Shown here piece by piece: positions 10,893 through 23,200 of a stretch of 64,000 nucleotides of DNA (positions are counted from its first letter, which is position 1; each line of letters begins with the position of its first letter). The position numbers were made by a program, and so were the translations under genes. The notes under the pieces are model-generated. The model was not told the DNA's origin. It saw only the letters and a list, made by a program, of their open reading frames with translations, and did not search any database. The stretch is from NCBI GenBank assembly GCA_026119935.1, contig JALRMH010000056.1, positions 62,001 to 126,000 of the forward strand. Direction: 5' to 3'. This DNA comes from Endothia cerciana (Eukaryota; Ascomycota; Sordariomycetes; Diaporthales; Cryphonectriaceae).

Positions 10893-12448
10893 ATGGCTGA
10901 TTATACCGGCGGTGAGATCGAGGCAGACCACCTCGTCGTCTTGGTCCATGGGGTATGTTCTCTCTCCCCCCCCCCCCCCTTTTTCTCACCCAGGATCGCT
11001 GATCCGGTCCATGTCCTCCTCTTCCTGCACGCCTCGACGTCATGACCCCCCCGCCGCGGCCCTGCCGCAGAGAACTGTTCCAGGTGGACATGCAGCTGAC
11101 AGGACCCCCTTCTCCCTGCCGATAGCTATGGGGGAACCCAAACCACATGGCAAGCATAGCCAAGGCCCTACGCGCGAGACACCCGGCCGACCAGCTCTAC
11201 ATCCTCTGCGCGAAGCGGAACAGCGGGTCTTTCACCTACGACGGCGCCGAGCTCGGGGGCGAACGGGTGTGCCTCGAGATCCGGGAGGAGCTGCAGGCGA
11301 TTGAGCGGCGGGGCGGCAGGATCAGGAAGCTCTCCATAATCGGGTACAGCCATGGGGGGCTGGTCGCGCGGTATGCAATCGGCCTGCTGTACGCCAAGGG
11401 GGTGCTGGACGAGCTCGAGTGCATGAACTTCACGGCCTTCGCCAGCCCTTTCCTCGGCGTCCGCACACCGCTGCACGGCACCGCGAACCACCTTTGGAAC
11501 GTCCTCGGCGCACGCACCCTGTCCATGTCCGGTAGGCAGCTCTTCCTCATCGACAAGTTCCGCAACACGGGCCGCCCTCTGCTCTCGGTGCTGGCCGACC
11601 GGAACTCCATCTTCTACAAGGGGCTGTCCAAGTTTCGACGGCGCACGCTGTACGCGAATATAGAGAACGACCGAAGCACGGTCTACTACACCTCGGCAAT
11701 AGCCAAGACGGACCCCTATACGAATCTGGACAGGGTGCGGGTCAACTATCTGAAGGGCTACGAGGACGTGATTCTGGACCCGGTGCATCCCGTCGAGCAC
11801 ATACCGCCGCACAGCTGGAAGAAGGAGCCCTTCCCCGACTGGGCGAGGAAATGGGTGCGGCGCGTGCCCCTGATCGTCGCGCTGGTGATCTTCGTGCCTA
11901 TCGGTATCGTGGCCTTCCTGGTCAACAGTGCCATCCAGACCGTGCGGAGCTCCAAGCGCATCGCCCTGCACGAGAAGGGCCTGGCGGGGATCAACATCGC
12001 GGACTACCGGCCGCCGATCCTCATCAACGAGATCCGCGAGGCCGTCGAGGACGTGTACGAGGGGCTGAACAGCTTTCAGCAACAGGAGTACCTCTGCCTG
12101 ACAGACGACGAGGGCGAGATCTCCGACCCCGAGAGGGAGGCGACGGACCCGCTGCTGGGAGGCGGCGCCGAGCAGGACGAGAAGGCCATGGTCAGGCGCG
12201 CGAGCGACGCGAACATCCTGCGGCGCGAGCGTAAGCAGAGCCAGCCGGGGCAGCCGACGCTGGCTCTTGCGCCCTGCCAGTTCGAGATGATCTCGGCCCT
12301 TGACAGCCTCGGCTGGCGCAAGTACCACGTCTGGATCCACCGCAATCGCCATAGCCATGCCGCCATTATTGTCCGGATAGACAAGGAGACGCACAGCGAG
12401 GGACATGTTGTGTTGAAACACTGGTTGACCGAGGAGTTCCTGGTTTAG
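10893..12448 (+). CDS. DUF676 family serine esterase / lipid-droplet lipase-like protein
   Basis: Alpha/beta hydrolase of the DUF676 (ROG1/YDL109C-type) family, lipases acting on glycerolipids at membranes or lipid droplets. Coding segments 10893-10952 and 11126-12448 join at phase 0 to 460 aa. The splice junction rebuilds the family's oxyanion motif VHGLWGN (residues 18-24), which proves the intron. The nucleophile motif GYSHGG puts the catalytic Ser at about residue 95. A single strong membrane segment (VPLIVALVIFVPIGIVAFLV) follows the catalytic domain, then an acidic linker and a C-terminal basic region. A start at 10885 is out of frame; the ATG at 10893 opens the coding frame. Substrate is not deducible. 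Confidence 0.9.
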
Positions 12449-13582
12449 ATGGGGATTTTTGTGCCTGTGACCATAATTATAGAAGCACCGGGCGTCGGCC
12501 CAAGACTATTGAATAAACTAATCCAACCATCCCTTCATCATCCTACGTACTACAGCTTTGGTCCTCTTGGAGATACAGGTACCTCATGCACGTGTGGCTG
12601 GACGAATGGCTCGTGGCCATTAGGGGGGCCACTTTCAGGGCCGTCCTCTGAGCGCCTACAAGCAACGAGGCTGTTGGTTTCCCATTCTCATCCCGAGGAC
12701 GATGAAACCCTTCCTCCAATCACAGGATCCATCCGACGAACTCGTAATCCGTGCCAGTCGCATGCGACAGACTTGCCCACCGGGCCCTGTCGGGAGGGAT
12801 GATATGCATGAACCCTCCCTCCGTGCCTACCGCTCTCGATATAGAGAAGGAAAAAAAGGAGAAAGGAAAAAGGAAAAAGGAAAGGAGGAAAAAAAAAAAA
12901 AAAGGGACCTATGTCAATGACATTACCTCTGGCCCTCTCGTCTCGGACGGTCCGGACAGTCAGCCTGGCCTCGCCTCGGACGGAGGGATGGTTCTAGCTT
13001 GTTTCATGACTCAAGGTGCCCGCATCCGTCCACGTTGGCACCAGAGACTCGGGAGGCGACATCAACCAGCGCGATAGTGACACTAACGACGGAGACCAAG
13101 ATACTCACTCATGATGCGATAGGGGCACGGCACAGCACAGTCTAGGTGGTCTCTCCGGTTTTTGAAAGATGTACAATTCGCAGGATTATCATCAAGACAG
13201 GGGTTGGCTATGGTTATCAGTTGATGTTGAACAGCCATAACCCCCCCCCCCTCTTCCCGCCCCTCTTCCCGCCCCTCTTCCCGCCCCTCTTCAGGTGCTC
13301 TCTCTGTCTTCCTTCCCAGAGATTAACAGCTCAATATGCAAAACAGGGAGGTCCACAGCCAAATCATCGCTCGTAGGGGACATAACCAGAAAATGGCAGA
13401 CCAGCTCCACGGGCGCCATGCGTAGACAGAGATTACGTATATGGTACATGGGGCTTCACGCAGCCGGTGCTGCCCGCCTCCTCAGCGTCGTGATGCGATG
13501 GCTTCTCGTCCGGGTCTGACCGGGACTCGGGTCTCGCGGCACCGCTCGTATATGACGGACATCGGTTGCCTTGGCCGCTGCC
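12449..13582. other. Convergent intergenic region with low-complexity tracts
   Basis: No gene seen. It includes a purine/poly-A tract at about 12844-12903 and a 12-bp tandem repeat at about 13251-13293. Confidence 0.6.
13251..13293. repeat. 12-bp tandem repeat (unit CCCCTCTTCCCG), about four copies
   Basis: Preceded directly by a C homopolymer; non-coding and on the 3' side of the AN1 gene. Confidence 0.85.
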
Positions 13583-13914
13583 TTATATCCTGACGACCTG
13601 TGTGCGCTCCTTGAGGAGCTGGGCGGCGTTCTCCTGGAAGAGCTTGGTCTTGGTCTACAGCGACCGGGACGAACACATCAGCTCGAGATCATCACCCTTT
13701 TGGGGGGGGGGGTGGGGGGTGCTCTCGAAGATACAAGAAAAATAAAAACTAAGAGGAACCTTACCACGTCGGCCATCTCGCAGTTATGTTCCTCCATAAA
13801 CCTGTGCGCGCTGCAGAAGAGCTTGCCGCAGTCGTCACACTTACCGACGATAGGGTGCGCCAGCTTCCGGCACTCCTTGCCCTCGATCATAGCTGGGCAT
13901 CTGGGCTTGGCCAT
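13583..13914 (-). CDS. AN1-type zinc-finger miniprotein
   Basis: 73-aa protein from two coding exons (13765-13914 and 13583-13654). Nearly all of it is one AN1 zinc finger with ligands C6, C15, C26, C29, C34, H37, H43 and C45, followed by a short basic/amphipathic tail (KTKLFQENAAQLLKERTQVV). AN1 fingers occur in stress-associated and ubiquitin/proteasome-linked proteins; here there is no A20 or ubiquitin-like domain, so the role is unknown. The intron removes a read-through tail that would otherwise add a hydrophobic stretch. Confidence 0.85.
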
Positions 13915-15069
13915 CTTGGGTGGTGGTGGTATCTTAGGGATTTTCCGAAGGAGGCTGCTGGAAAGAGGACACGTGAGGGTGTGTTGGCTGCGGCAGGGTT
14001 CCGGAATGCTCGCAGGGACAGCAGGTTGGCCGAGGCTCGTCGTGTATGGGGGTATGTATATCGGGGATTGTGTCCTGGTGGTGAGCGTCCAGAGGCGATG
14101 GCGACGGCGGGATCTTGAACGGGTGGAGGAAGGTCAGTCACAGGAAGGAGATATGGAGGGAAGAAAGGCACGCAGCCGGGCGGGCTGGCGAGGGCGGAAA
14201 TTGGCAATGTTATGTAGGCAACATGTCACTTACGTGGTGACCCGGATCCGAGGATGGCGACAGAGAAAGGGAAGATGCTGGGAGGGGCGGCAAATAGGGA
14301 CCGACGCCAGGGGTAGTAGGTAGGCCGTAGGCAGGCCGGCCAGGGGTACTTTGTTCCGGGCGTCAGATGGCCGACGATCTTGATCGGTAATGTACTTTCT
14401 GGGTTGGGTTCGGTCGAGCCGTGGAGAAGTAATAGCACAGTCCGCTCTCTGGCCCTCTCTCTTTCTCCTTCTCTCTCTGTGCCCGGCGTTCCTCGGGCGG
14501 TTCGAAAAAGGCTACCGTGGTCAAGCGAGGCCGGGGGTTTCGGAACGTGGCGTCGGACGGTGCGCAGGTCTGGTGACGAGGCTGATGATAGCGAGCAGAC
14601 GGCGAGGCTCCGCTTTCGGTGAGGTGGCAATGAGCAAATGAGACCCAGTCACGGGAGCCAAGATCAGACAAGACTTCTACTTAACGACAGAGCGACGGAC
14701 AGGGACGATCCAGAGGCTTTTGTGACCAAAAAGACAACAACACCCACGCAGGTACGCAAGTGTGCAAGCACGAGGGAGGAGAGTCCAGGAGAGGTGAGAA
14801 GAGGGCGAGGACGAGGGAGACCCAACCATTGATATACCACAGTACATACAGGGCTGGGCGGCTGATGAGGTGGTCACAGTCCTGGTCCCGGTCCCGGTCC
14901 CATAGGACCTTGCTTGGGCCTTGGTTGCATCCTGCCGTGGCGCGCTGCGGCGGAGGCCGTTCCATTCCATTGATTTCCATTGAATTGATCCCTCCCCAAC
15001 TCTCCTCGGGTGAGACCCAACACGGGGAACAGGCGGCTGGCTCTCGGCTGGGCTGGCTAGGCTAGGCTG

Positions 15070-15105
<36 letters not shown>
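15070..15105. repeat. (GGCT)n tetranucleotide microsatellite
   Basis: About nine copies of a GGCT/CTGG unit, non-coding. Confidence 0.9.
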
Positions 15106-16371
15106 TGATGACGCGGGTGCTTGGAAGCCTGACCTCGGGTGGTGACCTTTTACCACGGTACAGGGTAGAGGCCCACTCCCTGGCGGCCCTCCCTTGAAGT
15201 GCTGGGAGCAGGCCAGCCCCGGAATCGTGGATCGGTATACCCTCCCGGCGTACGAGCATGTAGATAGTATCACCGTATCATTGCAGCAGCAGCAGCACTT
15301 GGCTGTGGGTCCCCCGCCCGACCATGTGGGCGCACCCGCTGCCAAAAGAGAGAGAAGGAAAGAAAAAATAGCCACCCCGTCAATGCATTGGGGGGGAGGG
15401 GGGATTGGGATTCAGCCTCCAGGGATGTGGTTTGGGCGGATGATGGCCGACCTGAGAAAAACATACCACGGCGACACAAGGAGACCAGACCGCATCGCAG
15501 CCCATCTGGCCAGGTCAGGGGACGGGGCCCCATCACAGCCCACGCCGGCATCCCATCCATGTACCTGCTGCTACTAACAATCCAATGCCCTGGCTTGGCC
15601 ATCATCTATCTGGTGTGTGGGACGGGGAGGGCGGACAGCGTGGCGTGGCCTGCTCTGGGCTGGATGTGTTGGGATGGGATGAGATGGGATAGGATGGATG
15701 TTCATCACCGGCATGGCATGGCCAGCGAACACGACAGCAGGACAGCAGTCACGACAGCAGGTCTAGCAAATCACTTATCGTATCCGCGACCTCACTAGTC
15801 CTCCTCCCGCCTCCTCCCGGGCGAGGAGGACCTTGGAGGGTACCTACTTATGTACACCTCATCCCGGAGCGGCCATCTCTGCATCGCATGCCTGGCTTAT
15901 GTGTTACCAATCGGCCAGCCCATGCTGCCTACGTACGGCACACACGGTATCTCTTGAGGATCGTTGCAGCCGGAGGCTGACTCAAAAATCCTCTCGACAG
16001 GATGCCTGGGTGCATACTCAGTACGGCCTTGAAACTGCGGACTCGATGACCACTAACACCAACAACACAGCCTGTTCGCGGGCAGGACCTGCGAGTGCAG
16101 TACCACAAGTAGTAAATCCCGTCGGCCCTCTCTCGTCTTTTTGGTTCCTCGACGATGTCGGCCCACCAGGGGTCCGGGCCTCGTGTCGAACGAAGATCGA
16201 CAGTCCACCGCAGGGCCCGAGACAGGGACTTTTCGAACAAGGAACGGACCCTGAACCATCAGTAGTACGGCCAAGGTGGGACCAGCCGAAACCGCGAGGG
16301 CGTTCTTTAATGGGCTTGATACGCTCGCGCCCCCTCCTCAGGGCCCCCCCCTGCGGCTCCACCGAATCGTG

Positions 16372-16373
<2 letters not shown>

Positions 16374-16432
<59 letters not shown>
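16374..16432. repeat. (GT)n microsatellite, about 59 bp, followed by (TGC)n
   Basis: Pure GT dinucleotide tract followed by a few TGC units. The Cys-Val open frames through it are artefacts. Confidence 0.97.
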
Positions 16433-16435
<3 letters not shown>

Positions 16436-17916
16436 CTGCTGCAATGCAATGCAGACGCCAGGATCTGTTTTCTCTCTTTGCTGCATCTGCAGACGCTCAC
16501 GATTGCAGGGCTACTACCATTCTCCTCCGAATCCGTCCGTGACACTCGGGTTCGACACGAATCACACGAGGACACGGATTTTTATCCCGGCTGACGAATA
16601 CTACTTGTCGCTTTGCAAATCCCGATAGGCAAACCCCTTCTGCTGCTGCTGGACGACATCCTTCCGTTGTCATACCAGCATCGCAGCCCGAGAGCAGACC
16701 CTGTGGACGAGGGCTCTCCGGACGAGACGACGGGTCGTTGACCACACAGACACCTGGCCCGAGCCTCGCTCACTGCTTTGCCGAATTCCGCCCGGGCACG
16801 CTCCATCAGAGACGATCCTATCTCAGGCCTGATAAGCCCATCAGGTCACCTGCTACTTCGCCGCATATGGTGCTCACATAGATACCATAGTAGATCCAGA
16901 CCCGGCTCTGGGCCGCCTTACTCAACACGTCAACTGTTCCGTCAATAGAGCCGGCGTCTCACCAGCGATAGCGCCATAGCGCTGCAGCAACGGCACGTCG
17001 TGCGATACGCCCTTTTAACAAGGCGGGCCTGTCTGGACGTCCTCCTGCGTGGCCTGCCCATCCTCCGCCAGCGAAAATAAAAAAATTTTCTTTCTTTTTT
17101 TCCCCCCTTAGGAATATGACCACCAGTCTGAGGTGCTGGGGCCTAAAAACCCGAATGCCTCGAAGAGGGTGACCCTTTTCGTCCTGCACGGCGGGTTGTT
17201 CCAAGAGTCCCAAAGAAATGATTACTCGTGGTCGAACCGTACATGGTCTCCAGAACGGACGGCGACTCGGACTACACCGCTACCGCACTCCCGACCTCAT
17301 TGCTACTGAATTGTCCAGCGGCATGCTCGGCCCATTGAGCAAGTTCACAGCTGAACGTAGTAGAGAGTCCCGTTGCCGAAGCGGCTCTGCATTCTTCAGC
17401 TTATCCTGGGAGGTCGCAGCCGCCTGAAAGGATCAGCTCACGAAGCCGTGTGTTGCACAATTCGAGGTATCCTCCACGGATAGCCAGATCACCAAAGGTA
17501 ACGGTCGAGTGCAGCACGGTCGAGTGCGATAGAGATCTCGGGCGTCTCTTCCTTTCGTGCCTGACCCTTCAGGTTCTCCACTAAGATGTCTCGTGGCAAC
17601 ACAGATGCCATGCCCGATGACCGGTTGGACCCTATTTTGTAAGTCTCGCTCTGCGCAGCTCCTACCTTTCGAAGCAGCCTTCCCTTCTGTTGGGCTCCTG
17701 CGATCGTTGCGATCAGCCACCTCGCTGTGGATGGCCCATTCACGGCAGAAGACCTCGCGGCACGATCAAGATTTCCGAACTCGGCTGTTATATTCCCCTT
17801 TTTGATCTGCTATCAAAGGTTGAGCGCCAGAGGGTCGACCCTAGCCATCAGGCTCCAAGAGCCCAACGCGTCTCCGAGCAAACCGTCTCTGGCGTGTAAC
17901 CCATATCCAAGACTCT

Positions 17917-18445
17917 TTAGATGGCCAATCTCTCCACCTTGTCCTTCAGAGCCCGGATCTGGCCCATCAAGTCAGAGGCCTCGTTGCTGGTGATGGCAGC
18001 GGCGATGACGGCGCGGGAGACACCGCAGGCGCGGCCAAGAGCGATTTTGGAGGGGACGTAGACCTGCGGAAGCCGGAGTTAACCTGTCGTCTTCTGTATA
18101 CGCATGCCACAGTCCAAGAGGGGGGGGGGAGGTGGCTCACGTAGGGGGTGTTCTTGTCCTCGGCCAGGAGGGGGATGTGGAGGAGGATAGCCAGGGGCGT
18201 GGTGTCGGCAGCGAGGACGACGACCTCAGCAGTTCCGCGGTTCAGTGCCTTGGTGGCCTCGTTGGCACCCTTCTTGAGCTGGCGGTAGTGGCTGGCCGAC
18301 TGGATCAGGTCCAGGATTTCCTGCGCCCTTTGTGTCAGCTGATGTCGTGTGCGTCGAGGGGTTCTGGTGATTTTTTCGAATCACGCACCTGGGACATGGC
18401 AGCATCGGCGATGGGCCAGGCGGCGGACTCGTTCTGGTTGGACAT
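17917..18445 (-). CDS. SNU13: 13-kDa ribonucleoprotein SNU13 (U4 snRNP and box C/D snoRNP core)
   Basis: L7Ae-family RNA-binding protein that recognises kink-turns in U4 snRNA and box C/D snoRNAs, so it serves both splicing and rRNA modification. Coding segments 18389-18445, 18141-18320 and 17917-18063 (minus strand, GT-AG introns) give 127 aa, as in other eukaryotes. The family blocks ASHYRQLKKGANEATKALNR, GTAEVVVLAADTTPLAILLH and RACGVSRAVIAAAITSNEAS are complete. The Snu13 signature (ANEATKALNRG with VSRAVIAA) separates it from Nhp2 and ribosomal eL8. It diverges from the V-ATPase subunit c gene. Confidence 0.97.
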
Positions 18446-19100
18446 GATGACCGGAGATGGGCGGCGGGTTTGTTAAAGAGAAAGAGGGGGACACAGCAGG
18501 GTTCCTTTCCGTAGATCGCCCTGTATCTGGATCTGGATGATGAGGATGGCGGTGGGGGAGGTGGGTGTTGAGATGACTCTGCTCAGGGCCGCGCGGGAAA
18601 AAGATTGGGAACGGGCGAGCGAAGAGTTTAAAGTGGGGCCGCCGATAAGCCGATAGGATAAAATTTGGTGGTGCTGTGACTTGCCAGCTGACAGATGAGA
18701 TGGTCCGTGCTTATCCTCTCTTCTGCCCTGTTGCGGTTGCTGGAGGATGCTGAGCTGGCACGCTGGGCTTGGCCTCAGGCCTGGCTCGGGGCCCTGGCAC
18801 GCCTGGCACAGGTGCCCGGGCTGCCTGACCGAGGCCTGGAGGATTGCCGCAGGACTGGAGGCGGCCAGAGCCTTGGCCCAATCAAAGACGGACCCAACTG
18901 CAATGAACGACGCATCTCTCGCAACTCGTCACCAACATCCATCCATCCGCCAGCCAAAAGTAGCTATCCCTCACCCACCCAAACAACACTCTCAACGCCC
19001 TTTCACGCCCACGACTTCCAACGCGCCATCGAGCCGATATCGTCTTCATACCTTCCTCTCGCCACCTCATTTACCTTTTCCGCCCTCCACAGCCGCCAAG
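18446..19100. promoter_or_regulatory. Shared divergent promoter of SNU13 and vma-3
   Basis: 655 bp between two housekeeping starts. A CCAAT box lies at 18878-18882, followed by pyrimidine-rich CATC/CACC runs leading to the vma-3 ATG, typical of strongly expressed fungal genes. Confidence 0.55.
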
Positions 19101-20025
19101 ATGCCTTCAGATTTGTGGTAAGTCCTTCACGCTGATGAATGCCCCGAGCTTCCCTGCCATCCTCTGAAGCTTAAATCGGAGGCATCACCAACCTCACCCC
19201 GTCCCAAACACCCTCAAATTAGTCCTGGATGGCATCTCAAGCTGATCATGACAACCTCGCAGCCCCGTCTATGCGGTTAGTCCAGTTCCCTGGGTGCTCC
19301 CCTGCCCACCTGCGTTGTCGTCATCCTCGACAGCTCCATCCGGCTCGAGACGACCTCCCAAGGGAAACACCATCGAGACGACATGATGCTGACAACACTC
19401 CAGCCCTTCTTTGGTGCCATGGGCTGCACGGCCGCCATCGTCTTCACATGTCTAGGCGCGTCATACGGAACCGCCAAGTCCGGCGTGGGTATCGCGGCGA
19501 TGGGTGTCCTGCGACCTGACCTCATCGTGAAGAGTACGTCCGCCCACAGAGCTGCCTCTTCTCCGTCGACCTGCTTACCGATAGTTCCCAGACATCGTCC
19601 CCGTCATTATGGCCGGTATCATCGGTATCTACGGCCTCGTCGTCTCCGTCCTCATCTCCGACGGTCTCAAGCAGACCGACTACCCCTTGTTCACTGGCTT
19701 CATCCAGCTCGGTGCTGGTCTGGCCGTCGGTCTCGCCGGTCTCGCCGCCGGTTTCGCCATCGGTATCGTCGGTGATGCTGGTGTGCGCGGAACTGCTCAG
19801 CAGCCTAGGCTTTTCGTTGGCATGATTCTGATTCTGATTTTCGCTGAGGTCTTGGGTGAGTTATTTTTAGAAACAACAGCTGCATCCTCCTGCTCCCGTG
19901 TCATCGAGATAAGCCGAAGTCAGACGTCGATGAAGAGAAGCTGACAGGGGCCGCCAACAGGTTTGTACGGTCTGATTGTTGCGCTGCTCATGAACTCAAA
20001 GGCATCTTTGAACGTCAGCTGCTAA
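19101..20025 (+). CDS. vma-3: V-type ATPase proteolipid subunit c
   Basis: Proton-carrying ring subunit of the vacuolar ATPase V0 sector. Five coding segments, 19101-19117, 19263-19275, 19404-19533, 19592-19855 and 19961-20025, join in frame to 162 aa with four transmembrane helices. The second coding exon is only 13 nt, and without it the conserved CPVYAPFFGAMG start is lost. The proton-binding glutamate is E139 in IFAEVLGLYGLI. The sequence LGASYGTAKSGVGI and the short N-terminus fit subunit c rather than the c' (vma-11) or c'' paralogues. Confidence 0.95.
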
Positions 20026-21140
20026 GTGCCTCGTTGTCCTCCCTTCGACCGCCGGCGCGACGGCTCGAGACGGACCGGCGACGGAACCTGGCGCAAGGTC
20101 TTCTTCGACGCTCACAAGAACAACTCAATCGGCGGTCGCGCGGAAGTCACGGGCTCAGCTTGGGATCCCGGGGGGGAAAATGTTCAAATGCTCTTGGACA
20201 TAATTGCATCCAGTCACTGGCGGTCAGGCCCTTGACCAGGATGAACCCAAAGGAGGCGAAGACAGACGGACGGGCGACCGGGACGGGTCGTCCGGGGCAT
20301 ATACGTGTAAAATTTGTCACATTAGGCGAGCATCATCGGTGGTTTTTCTCGTCATAGATGTTGGAAGGTGGGAAAGCGGCGGAGAGATTGTAGTGTAGGA
20401 TGGGAGTAATGCTGCATTGATTCTGCGATTCTTGGGTTTCACGGCTGCATTACTATTGACAAGTGTTTTGCATTGCACTTCATCCTCTCTCAACAGCCTC
20501 CTCACTCTCAACATGTGTGCAGAATCTCTGACAGACCCTGTATATCGGTATGCGCCCAATCTGGCTGCCGTCTCCCTGCGTCAAGGTCCTTCGAGCTGAC
20601 GTCCCTAGGAAGACGTTCCTAATCCATTTCGGCCTCCCTGGCTCACCTGCCAATGGCGTGGTTCCGTGAGTCTTCAAAGCCCACGAACAGACAAGACCAG
20701 CACGGCCGCCACCAGATCGGCCGGGCGGAGACGAGAACCGGATCGGGATGCAAAAATCATTACTGTCTGTAGAAGTTTTGATTGAATGTCCCTTTCCGAA
20801 AGCGCCACGTATTTACAAACACGCAGAAGGTAGGACGAGGTATGGTGCGTCGAACCCATCAAATCGTGTTGGATCCTTGCCCCCCTCCCCAACCAAACCC
20901 CCCGGCTCCGACCCCCTTTTTGCCCAGCCGTCGTCAAACCACTCTACTCGTCGGCCTGGATCATCTTGTATAGTAACAGAAGCCCAACCGGCGTTAGGAA
21001 TGCAGGAGTTAAAAGCAAGTACTTTTTCGAAACATATATAAGCTGAATCGAACCAGAAGTTTGTGAAGTCATGTCCCGCTTCCCGCCTTCTCTGCATTTC
21101 TCCCTCCCGTACCATACCTTCCGAGCCCATGAACACGAGC
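20026..21140. other. Convergent intergenic region (vma-3 / ERG4 3' ends)
   Basis: No gene seen. A continuous minus-strand frame runs from ERG4 into this region only because the last ERG4 intron lacks a stop codon in that frame. Confidence 0.6.
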
Positions 21141-22924
21141 TTAGATGACATACTGTAGCAGAAGGTGGTCAGCAGACGAACAGTGTGGGTCCGTTTTCTG
21201 GGGGGTTGGGGGGTTGGGGGGATCAAGCCTACAGGAATAAACAGGTACGGAACCTGCCTTTCATACTCCTTCCATGCGTCTCCATACTTCTCGCGACAGC
21301 GGTCAATGTCCCGAGAGGCACGGTGAGCAATCATGAAGACGAAGAAGACGGGGTAGAACCAAGGGAACGGGCTCTTGAACCCGGTGATCAGACCCCAGCA
21401 GATGGCAAAGAAGGTATCGCAAGTATAGTGCACCTTGCGCGCAAGTCCGTACCAGCCATCGACGAGGATGGCGTCGCCCGTCTGCGTCTCGATCTTCCTG
21501 GGGTTCTTGATGTGCTGCCACGGGACCTGGGGGAAGGTCCTGCGCTTGGTGAGGGTGCCGCGCTCGGCGGCGCGGAAGCTGTTCTTCTGGCCGTTGCAGC
21601 TGTCCCAGACCCAATAGGCGAAGATGTACGCGGCGAAGAGGAAGGTCAAGAAGACACGGTTCCAGCGGTACTCGGAAGGGTCGTGGCTGGCGAGGTAGAT
21701 GGTGCAGTGGCAGTAGGACAGCGGCACGCCCGCCATATTCCAGAAGATGAGCATGAAGCCCCACTTCTCGTAGTACATGTCCCAGGTGGTGATGATCAGC
21801 TCCTCACCCTTGGCACAGGCGTTGGCGTAAAGCCAGTGTGCCATCAGGATGAAGCACACCTCGCCCGACACGTAGCCGTACTGCTCGTACTGCCGCACCG
21901 CGGTGCTAAGGCTGAGCAGCAGCAGGATGTACCAGGGCAGCCGGACCTCGAAGAACATCTTGAAGTCCAGGATGCCAAACATGCGGGGGTTCAGCTCGGC
22001 GCCCATGAAGAAGTCGTAGATGGGGGACCCGGACATGCGGTGCTGTGCGCCGCGGTAGAGGGCAGAGAGATAGGCGATGATCGCAACGAGGTAGCCGGAG
22101 AGGATCGCGACGGACAGCAAGGGCCCAAATTCGTCGATGATGGTGGAGGCGCTGTAGACACCCGTGACGTGTAGTGTTCCAACCACAGCAAGGGTAATGT
22201 AGAGAGACCAGTAGCCGGAGCAGTAGTATTTGAGCTGCTTCCCACCCTCGAAGGGCAGGGGCTTCCCGTAGGCGTAGACGCCGGGGGCGAAGAGGTACAT
22301 GAGCATCTCGAAGACGAAGAAGGCCCAGTACATTGCCCAGGCCTTGAGGGTGGGGAATGCGCCAGTGTAGACAAGGTGACCAAGGTGCTGAAAGAAGTCT
22401 CCCCAGCTCTGCCCAGCTGCCCGCGTGGGGAAGCCTCCATCGTAGTAGGTTGAGCCGATCCACATATACCACATCAACAGGGGAAAGCCGATCATCATGG
22501 CAGTCACACCCAGGCTGCCGCCGAAGTCGTACTTCCCTGAGTAGTCGACCTTGGGATCCATGCCGGGCTTCCAGCCGTCCACGATCTTGTCCTCGGCGGC
22601 GTGCCCGTTGGCCGCCCCGCTGTCGGCGGATGCGCCGTTCGCGCGCGCCTTGCTGCTGGCCGCGGTCTTGCGCCTGGTAGCTCCCTCCTCTTCCAGGCGT
22701 CCATTCTGCTCGGCCGGATCTTGGGCGGGCGCGCTTGTTGCAGGAGTGTCGTCCTCGTCAATGTGCTCGACGAACTTGGCGGTGCCCCGTCTCCGCAGGG
22801 CGCGGGTGGAGCGCGAGGTGGTGGTCTCGGCAGCAGAGCTGGATTCGGCGTCGGCATCAGAGCCCTCAAAGGACAGCGAGGTCTGTCGCCTAGAGGAGAC
22901 GCGACGGCCAGGCGTCTCGACCAT
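21141..22924 (-). CDS. ERG4: Delta(24(28))-sterol reductase, last step of ergosterol synthesis
   Basis: Multi-spanning ER membrane enzyme that reduces the C24(28) double bond to give ergosterol, using NADPH. Coding segments 21233-22924 and 21141-21152 (minus) give 567 aa. The second coding exon is only 12 nt and encodes Tyr-Val-Ile-stop, so the protein ends VPYLFIPYVI as in the ERG4 family; the intron runs 21153-21232. About 120 variable, Ser/Ala/charged residues precede the membrane core. Diagnostic blocks include ELNPRMFGILDFKMFFEVR, WDSCNGQKNSFR and the C-terminal HRASRDIDRCREKYG. These match ERG4 rather than ERG24 or lamin-B-receptor reductases. The start codon is the only ATG upstream of the core that avoids stops; an upstream untranslated intron is possible. 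Confidence 0.93.
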
Positions 22925-23171
22925 GCCCTGGAAAGGCTCCTTCTTCCTGTGACGAGGAGACAGCTGTCAGAAGGGGCACAACGCGCGCCATTCCGACGGG
23001 TAACAGCTCTGGCTCTCCTCGCCTGACGCGCAGTGGATCGGATGCCACATGCTCAAGGGCCCTGCCAAGGAGCCCGAGGCCGCAGGACAGGGTGACCGGC
23101 GTGTCAGGTGACGGAGGTGAGGTGGTGAAGATGTACTTACCGAGGGGTCTGGCGGAGAGAGTACCTCGACA

Positions 23172-23200
23172 TTGTTGTTGTTGTTGTTGTTGTTGCTGCT
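23172..23200. repeat. (TTG)n trinucleotide repeat in the ERG4 upstream region
   Basis: About nine TTG units followed by CTG units, roughly 250 bp upstream of the ERG4 start and possibly within its 5' UTR. Confidence 0.9.

Larger units (their letters stand above)
13915..17916. other. 4-kb intergenic region rich in simple repeats
   Basis: No gene supported. The open frames of 200-250 codons here run through microsatellites or low-complexity sequence and show no domain. It contains a CTGG repeat and a long GT repeat, and must hold the AN1 gene promoter at its left end and the SNU13 3' UTR at its right end. Confidence 0.55.

Noticed and set aside
11168..12421. 417-codon minus-strand frame
   Set aside because: Antisense shadow of the DUF676 lipase, produced by GC-rich third positions.
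15833..16594. 253-codon plus-strand frame
   Set aside because: Runs through the GT microsatellite and has no recognisable domain or splice support.
20813..21230. C-terminal extension of ERG4 beyond IPV
   Set aside because: It comes from reading a stop-free intron; the spliced form ends IPYVI as in the family.
21185..22174. 329-codon plus-strand frame
   Set aside because: Antisense to ERG4; acidic low-complexity product with no domain.
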